The position numbers and the translations under genes were made by a program. A stretch of DNA of 64,000 bases, taken from assembly GCF_038446665.1 (NCBI RefSeq), contig NZ_CP151802.1:3410001-3474000 (forward strand), read 5' to 3'. Positions 10,073-17,843 of this stretch are shown piece after piece. The notes under the pieces were generated by a model. The model was not told the DNA's origin. It searched no databases and worked only from the letters and a program-made list of their open reading frames with translations. Positions within the stretch are counted from its first letter, which is position 1. Each line of letters begins with the position of its first letter. This stretch comes from Lysobacter sp. FW306-1B-D06B. GTDB taxonomy: Bacteria; Pseudomonadota; Gammaproteobacteria; Xanthomonadales; Xanthomonadaceae.

Positions 10073-11317
10073 TTACTTCCGGTTGACCTCGGCCCACAGC
10101 GTGCTGCTCATGCCGAACAGCTTGATGAAGCCTTCGGCCTCGGCCACGCCCCAGTCGGCCGCCTGCGCGTAGGTCGCGCCCTTGGCGTTGAGGATGTGCT
10201 TCGACTCGATGGCGACCGCCGTGACCGTGCCGCCATTCGTCTCCAGCGTGACTTCGCCGTTGACGGTGGACTGGCTCGACTGCAGGAACGCTTCCAGGTC
10301 GGTCTTGAGCGGATCGTGGAAGAAGCCTTCGTACACCAGCTCCACCCACTTGCGCGCGACGTCGGGCTTGAAGCGGTTCTGCTGCTTGCTCAGCACGGCT
10401 TCTTCCAGCGCGCGGTGCGCGGCGAGCAGCGCGGTCAGGCCCGGGGCTTCGAAGATGATGCGGCCCTTCAGGCCGATCGTCGTGTCGCCGGTGTAGAGAC
10501 CGCGACCCACGCCGTACTGGCCGAACAGGCCATTGAGCTTGGCCAGCATCGTGTGGCCTTCGATCTTCTGGCCATCGAGCGTCACCGCTTCGCCGTTGAC
10601 GAAGCCGATCTTCACGCGCAGCGGCTGCGTCGGCCATTCGGCGCGCGGCTTGCACCAGCCCACGGCACCTTCGCCGGGCGCCTGCCAACGGTCGATCTCG
10701 CCGCCGGACATGGTCAGGCCGAGCAGGTTCTCGTTGATCGTGTACGCCTTCTGCTTGGCGCGCACGCCGAAGCCGCGGTCTTCCAGGTACTTCTGCTCGT
10801 AGGCGCGGACTTCGGTGTGTTCCTTCTGGATCTCGCGGATCGGCGCCACGATCTCGTAATCGCCCAGCGCCTTCACCGCCAGGTCGAAGCGCACCTGGTC
10901 GTTGCCCATGCCGGTGCAGCCGTGCGCGATGGCCTTCGTGCCCAGTTCGTCGCAGCGCTTGAGCGCGGCATCGACGATGAGGTAACGGTCGGACACCAGC
11001 AGCGGGTACTGCGACTGGTAACCCTCGCCCGCCCACACGAACGGCTTGACGAAGCCGTCCCAGATCGCCGGTCCGCCATCGACCGTGACGTGCGAAGCGA
11101 CGCCGAGTTCGGCGGCACGCGCTTCGATGAAGGCGCGCTCCTCGGCATCGACGCCGCCGGTGTCGGCGAACACGGTGTGGACGTTCCAGCCGCGCTCCTT
11201 CAGGTACGGGACGCAGAAGCTGGTGTCGAGGCCGCCGGAGAAGGCGAGGACGATGTCCTTGGAGCCGGGATTCGGGATTCGGGATTCGGGATTCGTGGAA
11301 GCGCTTTGCTGGGACAT
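10073..11317 (-). CDS. argG: Argininosuccinate synthase with repeat-encoded N-terminus
   Basis: A 414-residue ATP-dependent ligase joining citrulline and aspartate. The nucleotide motif [15 protein letters not shown] is near the N-terminus, followed by [13 protein letters not shown] and the conserved [16 protein letters not shown]. The only start in frame is the ATG 11315-11317, so residues about 9-19 ([11 protein letters not shown]) are encoded by four tandem GGGATTC heptamers (11267-11294). The conserved enzyme proper begins just after, at [10 protein letters not shown]. No clear Shine-Dalgarno sequence is seen before the ATG. Length otherwise fits the gammaproteobacterial short form. Confidence 0.95.
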   Translation of the reverse strand: MSQQSASTNPESRIPNPGSKDIVLAFSGGLDTSFCVPYLKERGWNVHTVFADTGGVDAEERAFIEARAAELGVASHVTVDGGPAIWDGFVKPFVWAGEGYQSQYPLLVSDRYLIVDAALKRCDELGTKAIAHGCTGMGNDQVRFDLAVKALGDYEIVAPIREIQKEHTEVRAYEQKYLEDRGFGVRAKQKAYTINENLLGLTMSGGEIDRWQAPGEGAVGWCKPRAEWPTQPLRVKIGFVNGEAVTLDGQKIEGHTMLAKLNGLFGQYGVGRGLYTGDTTIGLKGRIIFEAPGLTALLAAHRALEEAVLSKQQNRFKPDVARKWVELVYEGFFHDPLKTDLEAFLQSSQSTVNGEVTLETNGGTVTAVAIESKHILNAKGATYAQAADWGVAEAEGFIKLFGMSSTLWAEVNRK

Positions 11318-11403
11318 TGGGGGATCTCTGGAAAGGAGTTCAAAGTGGAAAGAGGTGGACGGTGTTCGCTCTTGCGAATCCCCAATCCCGAATCACGAAT
11401 CCC
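11267..11403. repeat. GGGATTC heptamer inverted-repeat element between argF' and argG
   Basis: Four perfect tandem GGGATTC units lie at 11267-11294. Four degenerate units in the opposite orientation (GAATCCC, CAATCCC, GAATCAC, GAATCCC) lie at 11376-11403, so the element ends are inverted copies about 80 bases apart. The left array lies inside the argG coding sequence; the right array contains the last codons and the stop of argF'. It looks like a small mobile or palindromic element of a kind I associate with xanthomonads that has been absorbed into both genes. Confidence 0.85.
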
Positions 11404-12412
11404 GGCCGCGCACCAGCGCGGCCATGATGGCCTTCTGCACATGCAGGCGGTTCTCGGCTTCGTCGATGGCGATGCACTGCGGCGAGTCCATCACCGCGTC
11501 GGTCGCCTTCACGTTGCGGCGCAGCGGCAGGCAGTGGCTGAAGACGCCGTTGTTGGTCAGCGCCATCTTGGCTTCGTCGACGATGAAGTGCTTGTACTGC
11601 TCGCGAATGGGCTTTTCCGGCTCCCAGTTTCCGAAGAACGGCAGCGCGCCCCAACTCTTGGCGTAGACGACATCCGCGCCGCGGTACGCGCTTTCGATGT
11701 CGTGGCTGACGGCGAACGAACCGCCGCTCTCGGCGACGTTCTGCTCGGCCCAGCCGATGTAGCGCTCATCGAGGATGTACTGCGGCGTCGGGCACAGCAG
11801 CGTCACGTCCATGCCCATGCGCGTGGCGATGGTCAGCGCCGAATTCGCCACCGCGGTGTTGAGCGGCTTGGGGTGGTAGGTCCAGGTCAGCACGTACTTC
11901 TTGCCGCGCAGGTCGCTGGTGCCGAAGTGCTCCTGCAGCGCGAGGATGTGCGCCAGCTCCTGGCACGGGTGGGTGATCGTCTCCATGTTGATCACCGGCA
12001 CCGGCGAGTACTTGGCGAAGCTGTTGAGCACGATGTCCTGGCGGTCGTACTGCCAGTCGACGAACTTCGGGAACGCGCGCACGCCGATGAGGTCGACGTA
12101 GCGGCCGAGCACGCGCGCCACTTCGGCGATGTGTTCTTCGGTGTCGCCGTCCATCACGGTGCCGAGGTTGAACTCGATCGGCCATGCGTCCTTGCCCGGC
12201 TGCAGCACGACGGCGTGGCCGCCCATCTGGAACGCGCCCAGCTCGAAGCTGGTGCGCGTGCGCATGGACGGATTGAAGAAGACCAGCGCGATCGACTTGC
12301 CCTTGAGCTGGTCGCCGAGCTTGCTGCGCTTGAACTGCGCGGCCTGCACGAGCAGTGCGTCGAGGTCGGCGCGCGACCAGTCCTGGGTATTGAGGAAATG
12401 CTTGTGGGTCAT
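11393..12412 (-). CDS. argF': N-acetylornithine carbamoyltransferase (AOTCase)
   Basis: A 339-residue carbamoyltransferase using N-acetylornithine instead of ornithine. Carbamoyl-phosphate binding appears as FFNPSMRTRTSFE (SMRTR in place of STRTR), with MDGDTEEHIAEVARVLGRY, METITHPCQELAH and FSHCLPLRRNVKATDAV. These blocks are as I remember the Xanthomonas campestris AOTCase and differ from ordinary ArgF. The start MTHKHFLNTQDW is at 12410-12412; the frame is open further upstream but through the leader region. The last residues RDS and the TGA come from the repeat element. First structural gene of the arginine operon. Confidence 0.96.
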   Translation of the reverse strand: MTHKHFLNTQDWSRADLDALLVQAAQFKRSKLGDQLKGKSIALVFFNPSMRTRTSFELGAFQMGGHAVVLQPGKDAWPIEFNLGTVMDGDTEEHIAEVARVLGRYVDLIGVRAFPKFVDWQYDRQDIVLNSFAKYSPVPVINMETITHPCQELAHILALQEHFGTSDLRGKKYVLTWTYHPKPLNTAVANSALTIATRMGMDVTLLCPTPQYILDERYIGWAEQNVAESGGSFAVSHDIESAYRGADVVYAKSWGALPFFGNWEPEKPIREQYKHFIVDEAKMALTNNGVFSHCLPLRRNVKATDAVMDSPQCIAIDEAENRLHVQKAIMAALVRGRDS

Positions 12413-12455
12413 CGACTGCGTTCCGGTGGGAAGGTGGTTCGCTGGGCCGAAAAGC

Positions 12456-12485
12456 AAAAAAGCCCAGCGCGTAGGCTGGGCTTTT
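12456..12485 (-). terminator. Intrinsic terminator before argF' (candidate attenuator)
   Basis: On the minus strand AGCCCAGC (12482-12475) pairs with GCTGGGCT (12468-12461) across a six-base loop and is followed by TTTTTTGCTTTT, a good intrinsic terminator only about 45 bases before argF'. Competing partners flank it: GCTGGG at 12534-12529 can pair the left arm, and GCCCAGC at 12447-12441 can pair the right arm. The position between leader ORF and structural gene suggests attenuation. Confidence 0.65.
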
Positions 12486-12525
12486 CGTGTGTCACTTCGC
12501 CTGTTGCGAAAGCGCGTAGTGACCG

Positions 12526-12630
12526 TTACCCAGCGGATTGGCAGGGGTACGGTCGGCGCGCGCGCGAGGTCATCCCCGCCGCCATGTAGGCAGAGGTCAG
12601 CACGTCGGCGTCGGCGTAGTGGGCGTTCAT
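12526..12630 (-). CDS. Candidate arginine leader peptide
   Basis: A 34-codon ORF beginning with the ATG at 12628-12630 and ending TAA at 12526-12528. It has no Arg codon until position 23, then Arg-Ala-Arg-Arg (CGC GCG CGC CGA), then eight more residues. Its last two sense codons contain GCTGGG, which can pair with the left arm of the terminator 45 bases downstream. That is the architecture of a ribosome-mediated attenuator for the argF' operon. Against it: no Shine-Dalgarno sequence is visible, so translation would be leaderless or weak. Function is inferred. Confidence 0.4.
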   Translation of the reverse strand: MNAHYADADVLTSAYMAAGMTSRARRPYPCQSAG

Positions 12631-12691
12631 CGAGGGTGCGAATGCTCGCATGCACCCGGCGCGGGTGCAAGTCAGGGATCGACGCGCTGCG

Positions 12692-13174
12692 TCAGCGGCT
12701 GCGCGGCGGCTGCACGACCGGCGTCACGGAAACGCGGATACGCAGGCGATTTCCGGGGTCTTCGGGCAGGCGCGAGCGGTACTTGGCGCCCTTGTAGGTG
12801 TAGTCCACGTCGTAGGCGATGGGTCGGCGGAACTCGCGGTCGACGGACACGGGCCGACACTCGGCGGCCTGTTTTTCCTTCTCCTCGCGCGTCAGGGCTT
12901 CCTTGACGGCGCCGACCACCCGCGACAGGCGCGAATCGCCCTTGTCCTCGCTCTCGCACTTCTCTTCGACCGAGCTGGCGCGCAGGGTCTGGTAGACCGG
13001 CGTCACGCGCAGGACCTGGGCGTAGTCGAAGCGGACGTTCTCCGCCTGGATGACCGTGTTCTGCGTCGCCGGCTGCTGCTGCGCCTGCGCCGAGCCGGCC
13101 CACAGGACCGCCGCGACGAACCCGGCAAAGGACCGGGACAAGGCGGACGGGAACGGGACTCGACGGGCCATCAC
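12692..13174 (-). CDS. Exported protein of unknown function
   Basis: A 160-residue protein with a signal peptide (arginines, then SFAGFVAAVLWAGSAQAQ with AQA cleavage) and so probably periplasmic. The mature part has a charged middle (SSVEEKCESEDKGDSR, TREEKEKQAAEC) and a C-terminal segment YDVDYTYKGAKYRSRL followed by PEDPGNRLRIRVSVTPV. That segment resembles the C-terminal beta motif of glycine-zipper 17-kDa surface-antigen-like proteins, but no glycine zipper is present. Two Cys occur in the mature chain. The start could be 13174 or 13171. It shares the strand with the arginine operon but is separated from it by the leader region. Function unknown. Confidence 0.7.
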   Translation of the reverse strand: MMARRVPFPSALSRSFAGFVAAVLWAGSAQAQQQPATQNTVIQAENVRFDYAQVLRVTPVYQTLRASSVEEKCESEDKGDSRLSRVVGAVKEALTREEKEKQAAECRPVSVDREFRRPIAYDVDYTYKGAKYRSRLPEDPGNRLRIRVSVTPVVQPPRSR

Positions 13175-13300
13175 TCTCGCAGGGTCGGAAAATGTTCAGA
13201 AATTGTAAGCGGATACGACGGGCGTGGTCTGAACCCCGCCTTTAGCTTTCCGTCCCGGCTCCGCCCGGACCGGTCGGACCGCAGCGGACGGCACTGCCGC

Positions 13301-13306
13301 TAGAAT
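13301..13306 (+). promoter_or_regulatory. Possible -10 element before cysS
   Basis: TAGAAT in the context GCTAGAATGG, 25 bases before the cysS start. The same GCTAGAAT/CTAGAAT string precedes epmB and phbB at similar distances, which suggests a species -10 pattern. No convincing -35 hexamer is visible. Confidence 0.35.
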
Positions 13307-13331
13307 GGCCGGCACTTCCGGCGGTAACTCC

Positions 13332-14699
13332 ATGAGCCTGCACCTCTTCAACAGCCTGACGCGACGGGTCGAGCCGTTCGTGCCACTCGATCCCGCCCGC
13401 CCGACCATGTATGTCTGCGGGCCCACGGTCTACAACTTCGTGCACATCGGCAATGCCCGCGGACCGGTGGTCTTCGGCGTGCTGGCCGAGCTGCTGCGCC
13501 GACGTTACGGCGCACTGGCCTATGCCCGCAACATCACCGACGTCGACGACAAGATCAACAACGCCGCCCGCGAACAGGGCGTGCCGATCACGCAGATCAC
13601 CACTCGCTTCGCCACCGCCTACCGCGAAGACATGGCGGCGCTGGGCGTGAAGGCGCCGGACCTCGAGCCGGAAGCCACCGCCCACATCGGCCAGATCATC
13701 GAGATGATCCAGCGCCTGATCGCCTCCGGCCATGCCTATGCGGCCGAGGGCCACGCGCTGTTTTCGGTCGGAAGTTTCGCCGACTACGGCAAATTGTCCC
13801 GTCGCGACACCGAGGAACTGATCGCCGGCGCGCGCATCGACGTGGCGCCGTACAAGCGCGATGCGGGCGACTTCGTGCTCTGGAAGCCCTCCACCGACGA
13901 CCTCCCCGGCTGGGATTCGCCCTGGGGCCGCGGCCGCCCGGGCTGGCACATCGAATGCTCGGCGATGGCCGCCGCCCACCTGGGCGAAACCATCGACATC
14001 CACGCCGGCGGCGTGGACCTGCAGTTCCCGCACCACGAGAACGAGATCGCGCAGAGCGAGTGCGCCCACGGCGGCAAGCCCTTCGCCCGCTTCTGGCTGC
14101 ACAACGGCATGCTGAACTTCGGCGGCGCCAAGATGGCCAAGTCGGTGGGCAACATCCAGCGCGTGCACGACCTGGTGCGCGAGTACCCGCCCGAGGCCCT
14201 GCGCCTGGCCCTGCTCTCGGCGCATTACCGCCAGCCGCTGGAGTGGTCGGACGCGCTGATCGAGCAGAGCATCCGCACGCTGGACCGCCTTTACGGCACG
14301 CTGCGCGACCTGGCCGACGTGCCGGCCGATGCGGCGATCCCGGCCGCCGTCGAGGCCATGCTGGACGACGACCTCAACACGCCGCAGGTGCTGGCCGAGA
14401 TCGCCCGCATCGCCGGTGAGGCGCGCAAGGCCGAGTCGATGGAAGACAAGCAGCGCCTCAAGGGCGAGCTGCTCGGCGCCGGCCTGGCGCTCGGCCTGCT
14501 GCAGCAGGATCCGGCGGCGTGGTTCGCACGTGGTGCGAGCAACGACGACGACGGGCGCATCCAGGCGCTGATCGACGAGCGCGTCGCGGCGAAGAAGGCG
14601 CGCGACTTCGCTCGCGCCGATGCGATCCGCGACCAGCTCGCGGCCGAGGGCATCCTGCTGGAAGACACGCCCCAGGGCGTGCGCTGGAAGCGGGCGTAG
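13332..14699 (+). CDS. cysS: Cysteinyl-tRNA synthetase
   Basis: A 455-residue class I aminoacyl-tRNA synthetase charging tRNA-Cys. [19 protein letters not shown] holds the zinc-ligand Cys and the HIGN form of the HIGH motif; WHIECSAMA and [20 protein letters not shown] complete the zinc site; KMAKSVGN is the KMSKS motif with Ala in place of Ser. Length is normal. The frame opens at 13305, but the conserved start is the ATG at 13332, [12 protein letters not shown], with GGCGGTAACTCC before it. Confidence 0.97.
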   Translation: MSLHLFNSLTRRVEPFVPLDPARPTMYVCGPTVYNFVHIGNARGPVVFGVLAELLRRRYGALAYARNITDVDDKINNAAREQGVPITQITTRFATAYREDMAALGVKAPDLEPEATAHIGQIIEMIQRLIASGHAYAAEGHALFSVGSFADYGKLSRRDTEELIAGARIDVAPYKRDAGDFVLWKPSTDDLPGWDSPWGRGRPGWHIECSAMAAAHLGETIDIHAGGVDLQFPHHENEIAQSECAHGGKPFARFWLHNGMLNFGGAKMAKSVGNIQRVHDLVREYPPEALRLALLSAHYRQPLEWSDALIEQSIRTLDRLYGTLRDLADVPADAAIPAAVEAMLDDDLNTPQVLAEIARIAGEARKAESMEDKQRLKGELLGAGLALGLLQQDPAAWFARGASNDDDGRIQALIDERVAAKKARDFARADAIRDQLAAEGILLEDTPQGVRWKRA

Positions 14700-14723
14700 C
14701 GCTCGCCCTCCCAGCGCCCTGCT

Positions 14724-14782
14724 CCCTCCCCTGCTTGCAGGGGAGGGTTGGGGAGGGGTCGCGAAGCCGCATCGCGGCGAGC
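14724..14782. repeat. CCCTCCCCTGC intergenic repeat, copy 1
   Basis: CCCTCCCCTGC (14724-14734) pairs with GCAGGGGAGGG (14737-14747), followed by TTGGGGAGGGGT and a GCCGC/GCGGC dyad. A second copy with the same order of parts lies at 28348-28404. It fills the cysS-sufE gap downstream of cysS. Such short palindromic intergenic elements are dispersed in xanthomonad genomes (general knowledge). Confidence 0.8.
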
Positions 14783-14871
14783 TCGGCGCCGTCGCGCCCA
14801 GCCCAATAGCCAAGTCCCGCAAGCCTGCACCTCACCGGCCGTTGCCGCAGCGCGCGTAAAATCACACCGCA

Positions 14872-15324
14872 ATGAACGCCATCGCCGCCCCCACCAGCCC
14901 GTTTCCGACCGAAGCCAGCCCGCGCGAGGCGCAGGAAGCGATCCGCGAGGAGTTCGCCTTCTTCGGCGACTGGTCCGAGCGCTACCAGTACCTGATCGAC
15001 CTCGGTCGGAAGCTGCCGGACCTGCCGGCGGAGTGGAAGAGCGAGGAACACCGCCTGCACGGCTGCCAGTCGATGGTGTGGATCGTCGCCGACGGCGACC
15101 GCGATCGCCTGGATTTCCACGCCATCAGCGATTCGGCCATCGTCTCGGGCCTGATCTACCTCGCCCTGCGCGTCTACTCCGGACGCAGTGCGCAGGAGAT
15201 CGTGGACACCGACGCCGACTACATCGCCGAGATCGGCCTGGCCAAGCACCTCTCGCCCACGCGCAGCAACGGCCTGGCCGCACTGCTGGCATTCATCCGC
15301 GAACGCGCGCGCCAGGCGCTGTGA
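14872..15324 (+). CDS. sufE: SufE-family sulfur-transfer protein
   Basis: A 150-residue SufE/CsdE-like protein that accepts persulfide sulfur from a cysteine desulfurase for Fe-S cluster assembly. The acceptor Cys is in RLHGCQSMVWI; YLIDLGRKLPDLPAEWK and LRVYSGRSAQEI, with SPTRSNGL near the end, are typical blocks. Length fits the family. The MFS transporter gene starts ten bases after its stop, so the two may be co-transcribed. No sufBCDS genes are nearby. Confidence 0.92.
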   Translation: MNAIAAPTSPFPTEASPREAQEAIREEFAFFGDWSERYQYLIDLGRKLPDLPAEWKSEEHRLHGCQSMVWIVADGDRDRLDFHAISDSAIVSGLIYLALRVYSGRSAQEIVDTDADYIAEIGLAKHLSPTRSNGLAALLAFIRERARQAL

Positions 15325-15334
15325 GCCCGCGCCG

Positions 15335-16606
15335 GTGAGCGAAGCCACCCAGGCCGAACCGCCCGCCACGACGGGCGTCGGCGAGCTGCTGCGCAATCGC
15401 GGTTTCACCGGCCTGCTGACGTATCGCCTGCTGGCGATGCTGTCCTACCAGATCGTCGCGGTGACGGTGGGCTGGCACGTCTATGAGCTCACCCGCGACG
15501 CCTTCGCGCTCGGCCTGATCGGCCTGGCGGAAGTCATCCCGTATTTCTGCTTCGCGCTGTTCGCCGGCTACGCCGTGGACCACCTGCCGCGACGCAAGCT
15601 CGGCATGGCGGCGTGCCTGGGGTTGCTGCTGACGACGCTGACGCTGGCCGGCGTGGCCGGCGGCGTGCTGCCGGCGGGCACGTCCTGGTTCGGCACGCTG
15701 ACGATCTACGCGGCGATCGCGGTCAATGGCGTGGTGCGCGCGTTCCTGGCGCCGGTGTACATGTCGCTGTTCGCGCGCGTGCTCAAGCGCGAGCAGTTCG
15801 CGCGCGGTGCCGGCGTGAGCAGCGTGGTGATGCAGACCGGCCTGGTGCTCGGCCCCGCCGCCGGCGGTCTGCTGGTGGCGTGGGGCGGCAAGACGTCCGC
15901 TTACCTGGTGGCGGCGGCCTTCGCGGCCGCGGCGGCGATCGCGGTGATCTCGCTGCGCGTGACCGAACCGCCGATGCCGGCCGAGCGTGCGCCGGTGTTC
16001 AAAAGCATCGGCGAGGGCCTGCGTTTCGTCTTCAGCGCGCAAGTCGTGCTGGGCGCGCAGGCGCTGGACATGTTTTCCGTGCTGTTCGGCGGCGCGGTCG
16101 CGCTGCTGCCGGCCTTCATCAGCGAAATCCTGCATTACGGCCCCGAAGCCCTGGGCCTGCTGCGCGCCTCGCCCGCCGTCGGCGCCGTGCTGATGGGCAT
16201 CTACCTCGCGCGACGGCCGCTGCAACGCAACGCGGGGCGCATCCTGCTGGTCGCAGTGGCGGGCTTCGGGTTGTGCATCATCGGCTTTGCCCTGTCGCGC
16301 CACCTGTGGCTGTCGGCGTTGATGCTGATGTTCTCGGGCATGTGCGACGGCGTGTCGGTGGTGCTGCGTTCGACGATCCTGCAGCTGGCCACGCCCGACC
16401 ACATGCGCGGACGCGTGTCGTCGATCAACGGCATCTTCATCGGCTCGTCGAACGAGCTGGGCGCGTTCGAGTCCGGCGTCGCGGCGAAACTGCTGGGCCT
16501 GGTGCCGTCGGTGATCTTCGGCGGCTGCATGACGCTGGCGGTGGTGGGCGTGACGGCGAAGTTGGCGCCGAAGCTGCGCCGGCTCGATTTGCGCGATTTG
16601 CACTAG
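15335..16606 (+). CDS. MFS transporter (MFS_3-like, 12 TM)
   Basis: A 423-residue inner-membrane transporter of the major facilitator superfamily, closest in style to EntS/MFS_3 exporters. Hydrophobic segments recur along the chain. The loop after TM2 shows GYAVDHLPRRKLGM (the RxxRR-type motif A), and MRGRVSSINGIFIGSSNELG in the second half is characteristic of this group. The frame is open upstream but overlaps sufE; the GTG at 15335, ten bases after the sufE stop, gives the conserved N-terminus. Substrate unknown. Confidence 0.85.
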   Translation: MSEATQAEPPATTGVGELLRNRGFTGLLTYRLLAMLSYQIVAVTVGWHVYELTRDAFALGLIGLAEVIPYFCFALFAGYAVDHLPRRKLGMAACLGLLLTTLTLAGVAGGVLPAGTSWFGTLTIYAAIAVNGVVRAFLAPVYMSLFARVLKREQFARGAGVSSVVMQTGLVLGPAAGGLLVAWGGKTSAYLVAAAFAAAAAIAVISLRVTEPPMPAERAPVFKSIGEGLRFVFSAQVVLGAQALDMFSVLFGGAVALLPAFISEILHYGPEALGLLRASPAVGAVLMGIYLARRPLQRNAGRILLVAVAGFGLCIIGFALSRHLWLSALMLMFSGMCDGVSVVLRSTILQLATPDHMRGRVSSINGIFIGSSNELGAFESGVAAKLLGLVPSVIFGGCMTLAVVGVTAKLAPKLRRLDLRDLH

Positions 16607-16664
16607 CCGACGATGGCGCTGGGGCTGACATCGTGAGCGCTCACTGGCGACTCACGGCTTGTGG

Positions 16665-17183
16665 CTACTCGCATTGCAGGCCGTACTTGGAAATGTACGC
16701 ACGCCGAGCTTCCGGATCGACCTTCGCCAGGCTGGCGCAGGCTGTGCGAGCCCCTATGGTCTTGCCGCCGACTTGATACATCCAATCCACCACATCATCA
16801 GAGCGGATCTCGATACTCTGCCCATACATTGAGCTTGCCAATGCCACCGGCCGATTGTTGATCGTACCGCGCAAGCCCGCGCCATCCAGCCGAACAGGAT
16901 TCAGCCAGAGATACTCCTTCTTCCCCCTGACTGTCAGCAGAACTTTCACGGAAAAACCCGTGGCTCCGTCTGGTTTCCGAAGTCGCTCGATAAACTATGG
17001 GTACGACCGATTGGCGTCCGCGGCGGCTTGATGCCACTGGTGATCGTCTTCTGCAACACCCCATTTCTGATGGGATGCGGGAACTGAAACGTCCCCGGAA
17101 TCGCAAGCGGACACCAGGATTGCCGCCATCAGCACGAAGGCATACTTCGGACATCGTGACAGGAATGCGCAGATCATGGTCAT
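16665..17183 (-). pseudogene. DUF2314-like lipoprotein gene split by one amber codon
   Basis: Two pieces lie in the same frame: 16998-17183 encodes a lipoprotein signal (FVLMAAILVSACDSG lipobox) and the start of the mature protein; 16665-16994 encodes the rest, from FIERLRKPDGATGFSVKV to the C-terminus. A TAG at 16995-16997 separates them. Reading through gives about 172 residues, with KEYLWLNPVRLDGAGLRGTI and IEIRSDDVVDWMYQ resembling DUF2314 proteins. A second start (GTG, 16949) could restart translation without the lipid anchor. Either a recent pseudogene or a sequencing error; there is no other damage. Confidence 0.75.
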
Positions 17184-17236
17184 TGTTCGTACTGATTAGG
17201 CGGGCTTGCTTTGCAGGGAAAACGCACCACCGTGAA

Positions 17237-17695
17237 TCAGCCATGCGCGTCGCGCCACGCCTCGTACAGGCCGCCCTCGCGTTCCGGGCGTAGCGCTTGC
17301 ACATGCAGCGCCTGTTGCGACGGCGGCAGCGCCATCTGCCCGTACACGGTGGCCGTCGACAGACCGAACGGCTCGCCGTCCTCGTTCGAATACGCATAGT
17401 ACGCGCGCGTCACACCGCACAGGTGCATCAACGCCAGGCACATCGGACACGGGTGACCGCTTGCATACACCACGGCACCGTCCAGGCGCGGCGTGCCCAG
17501 GCCTTGCGCAGCCTCGCGAATGGCGAGCAGCTCCGCGTGCGCGGACGGATCGTTCGTCTCGTGGATGCGATTGACGGCTCGCGCGAGAACTTCGCCGTCG
17601 CGCACCACGACCGCGCCGAACGGACGCCCACCGGCGGCGATGTTGGCGCGTGCAAGGGCGATGGCCTCGCGCATGAAGTCGACGGGTTCTGCCAT
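17237..17695 (-). CDS. Nucleoside/guanine deaminase (CDA superfamily)
   Basis: A 152-residue zinc deaminase of the cytidine-deaminase-like fold. HAELLAIREAA carries the His-Ala-Glu pair (zinc ligand and proton shuttle) and HPCPMCLALM the PCxxC ligands. The C-terminal YGQMALPPSQQALHVQALRPEREG resembles guanine-deaminase (GuaD-type) proteins more than tRNA adenosine deaminases. Cytosolic. It stands alone on the minus strand, separated from the DksA-like gene by that gene's terminator. Exact substrate inferred only. Confidence 0.85.
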   Translation of the reverse strand: MAEPVDFMREAIALARANIAAGGRPFGAVVVRDGEVLARAVNRIHETNDPSAHAELLAIREAAQGLGTPRLDGAVVYASGHPCPMCLALMHLCGVTRAYYAYSNEDGEPFGLSTATVYGQMALPPSQQALHVQALRPEREGGLYEAWRDAHG

Positions 17696-17787
17696 GACGC
17701 GTACCTCTGCTGGATCGCAGCGTCAAGCATGCGCCCGCGGCCAACGGCCCGCATGGACTGCGCTTGGCGAGAACCCGCGAACGGAAA

Positions 17788-17816
17788 CGAAAAAGCCCGG
17801 CGCGAGGCCGGGCTTT
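17788..17816 (-). terminator. Terminator of the DksA-like gene
   Basis: On the minus strand AAAGCCCGG (17816-17808) pairs with CCGGGCTTT (17800-17792) across a seven-base loop, followed by TTCGTTT. It lies 28 bases past the DksA-like stop codon. Confidence 0.75.
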
Positions 17817-17843
17817 CCGTGTGGAGCGGACCGATCGCGTGGA

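Noticed and set aside
16995..16997. Stop-codon recoding (pyrrolysine-like) in the DUF2314-like gene
   Set aside because: No recoding element, and the family has no such residue; mutation or sequencing error is simpler.
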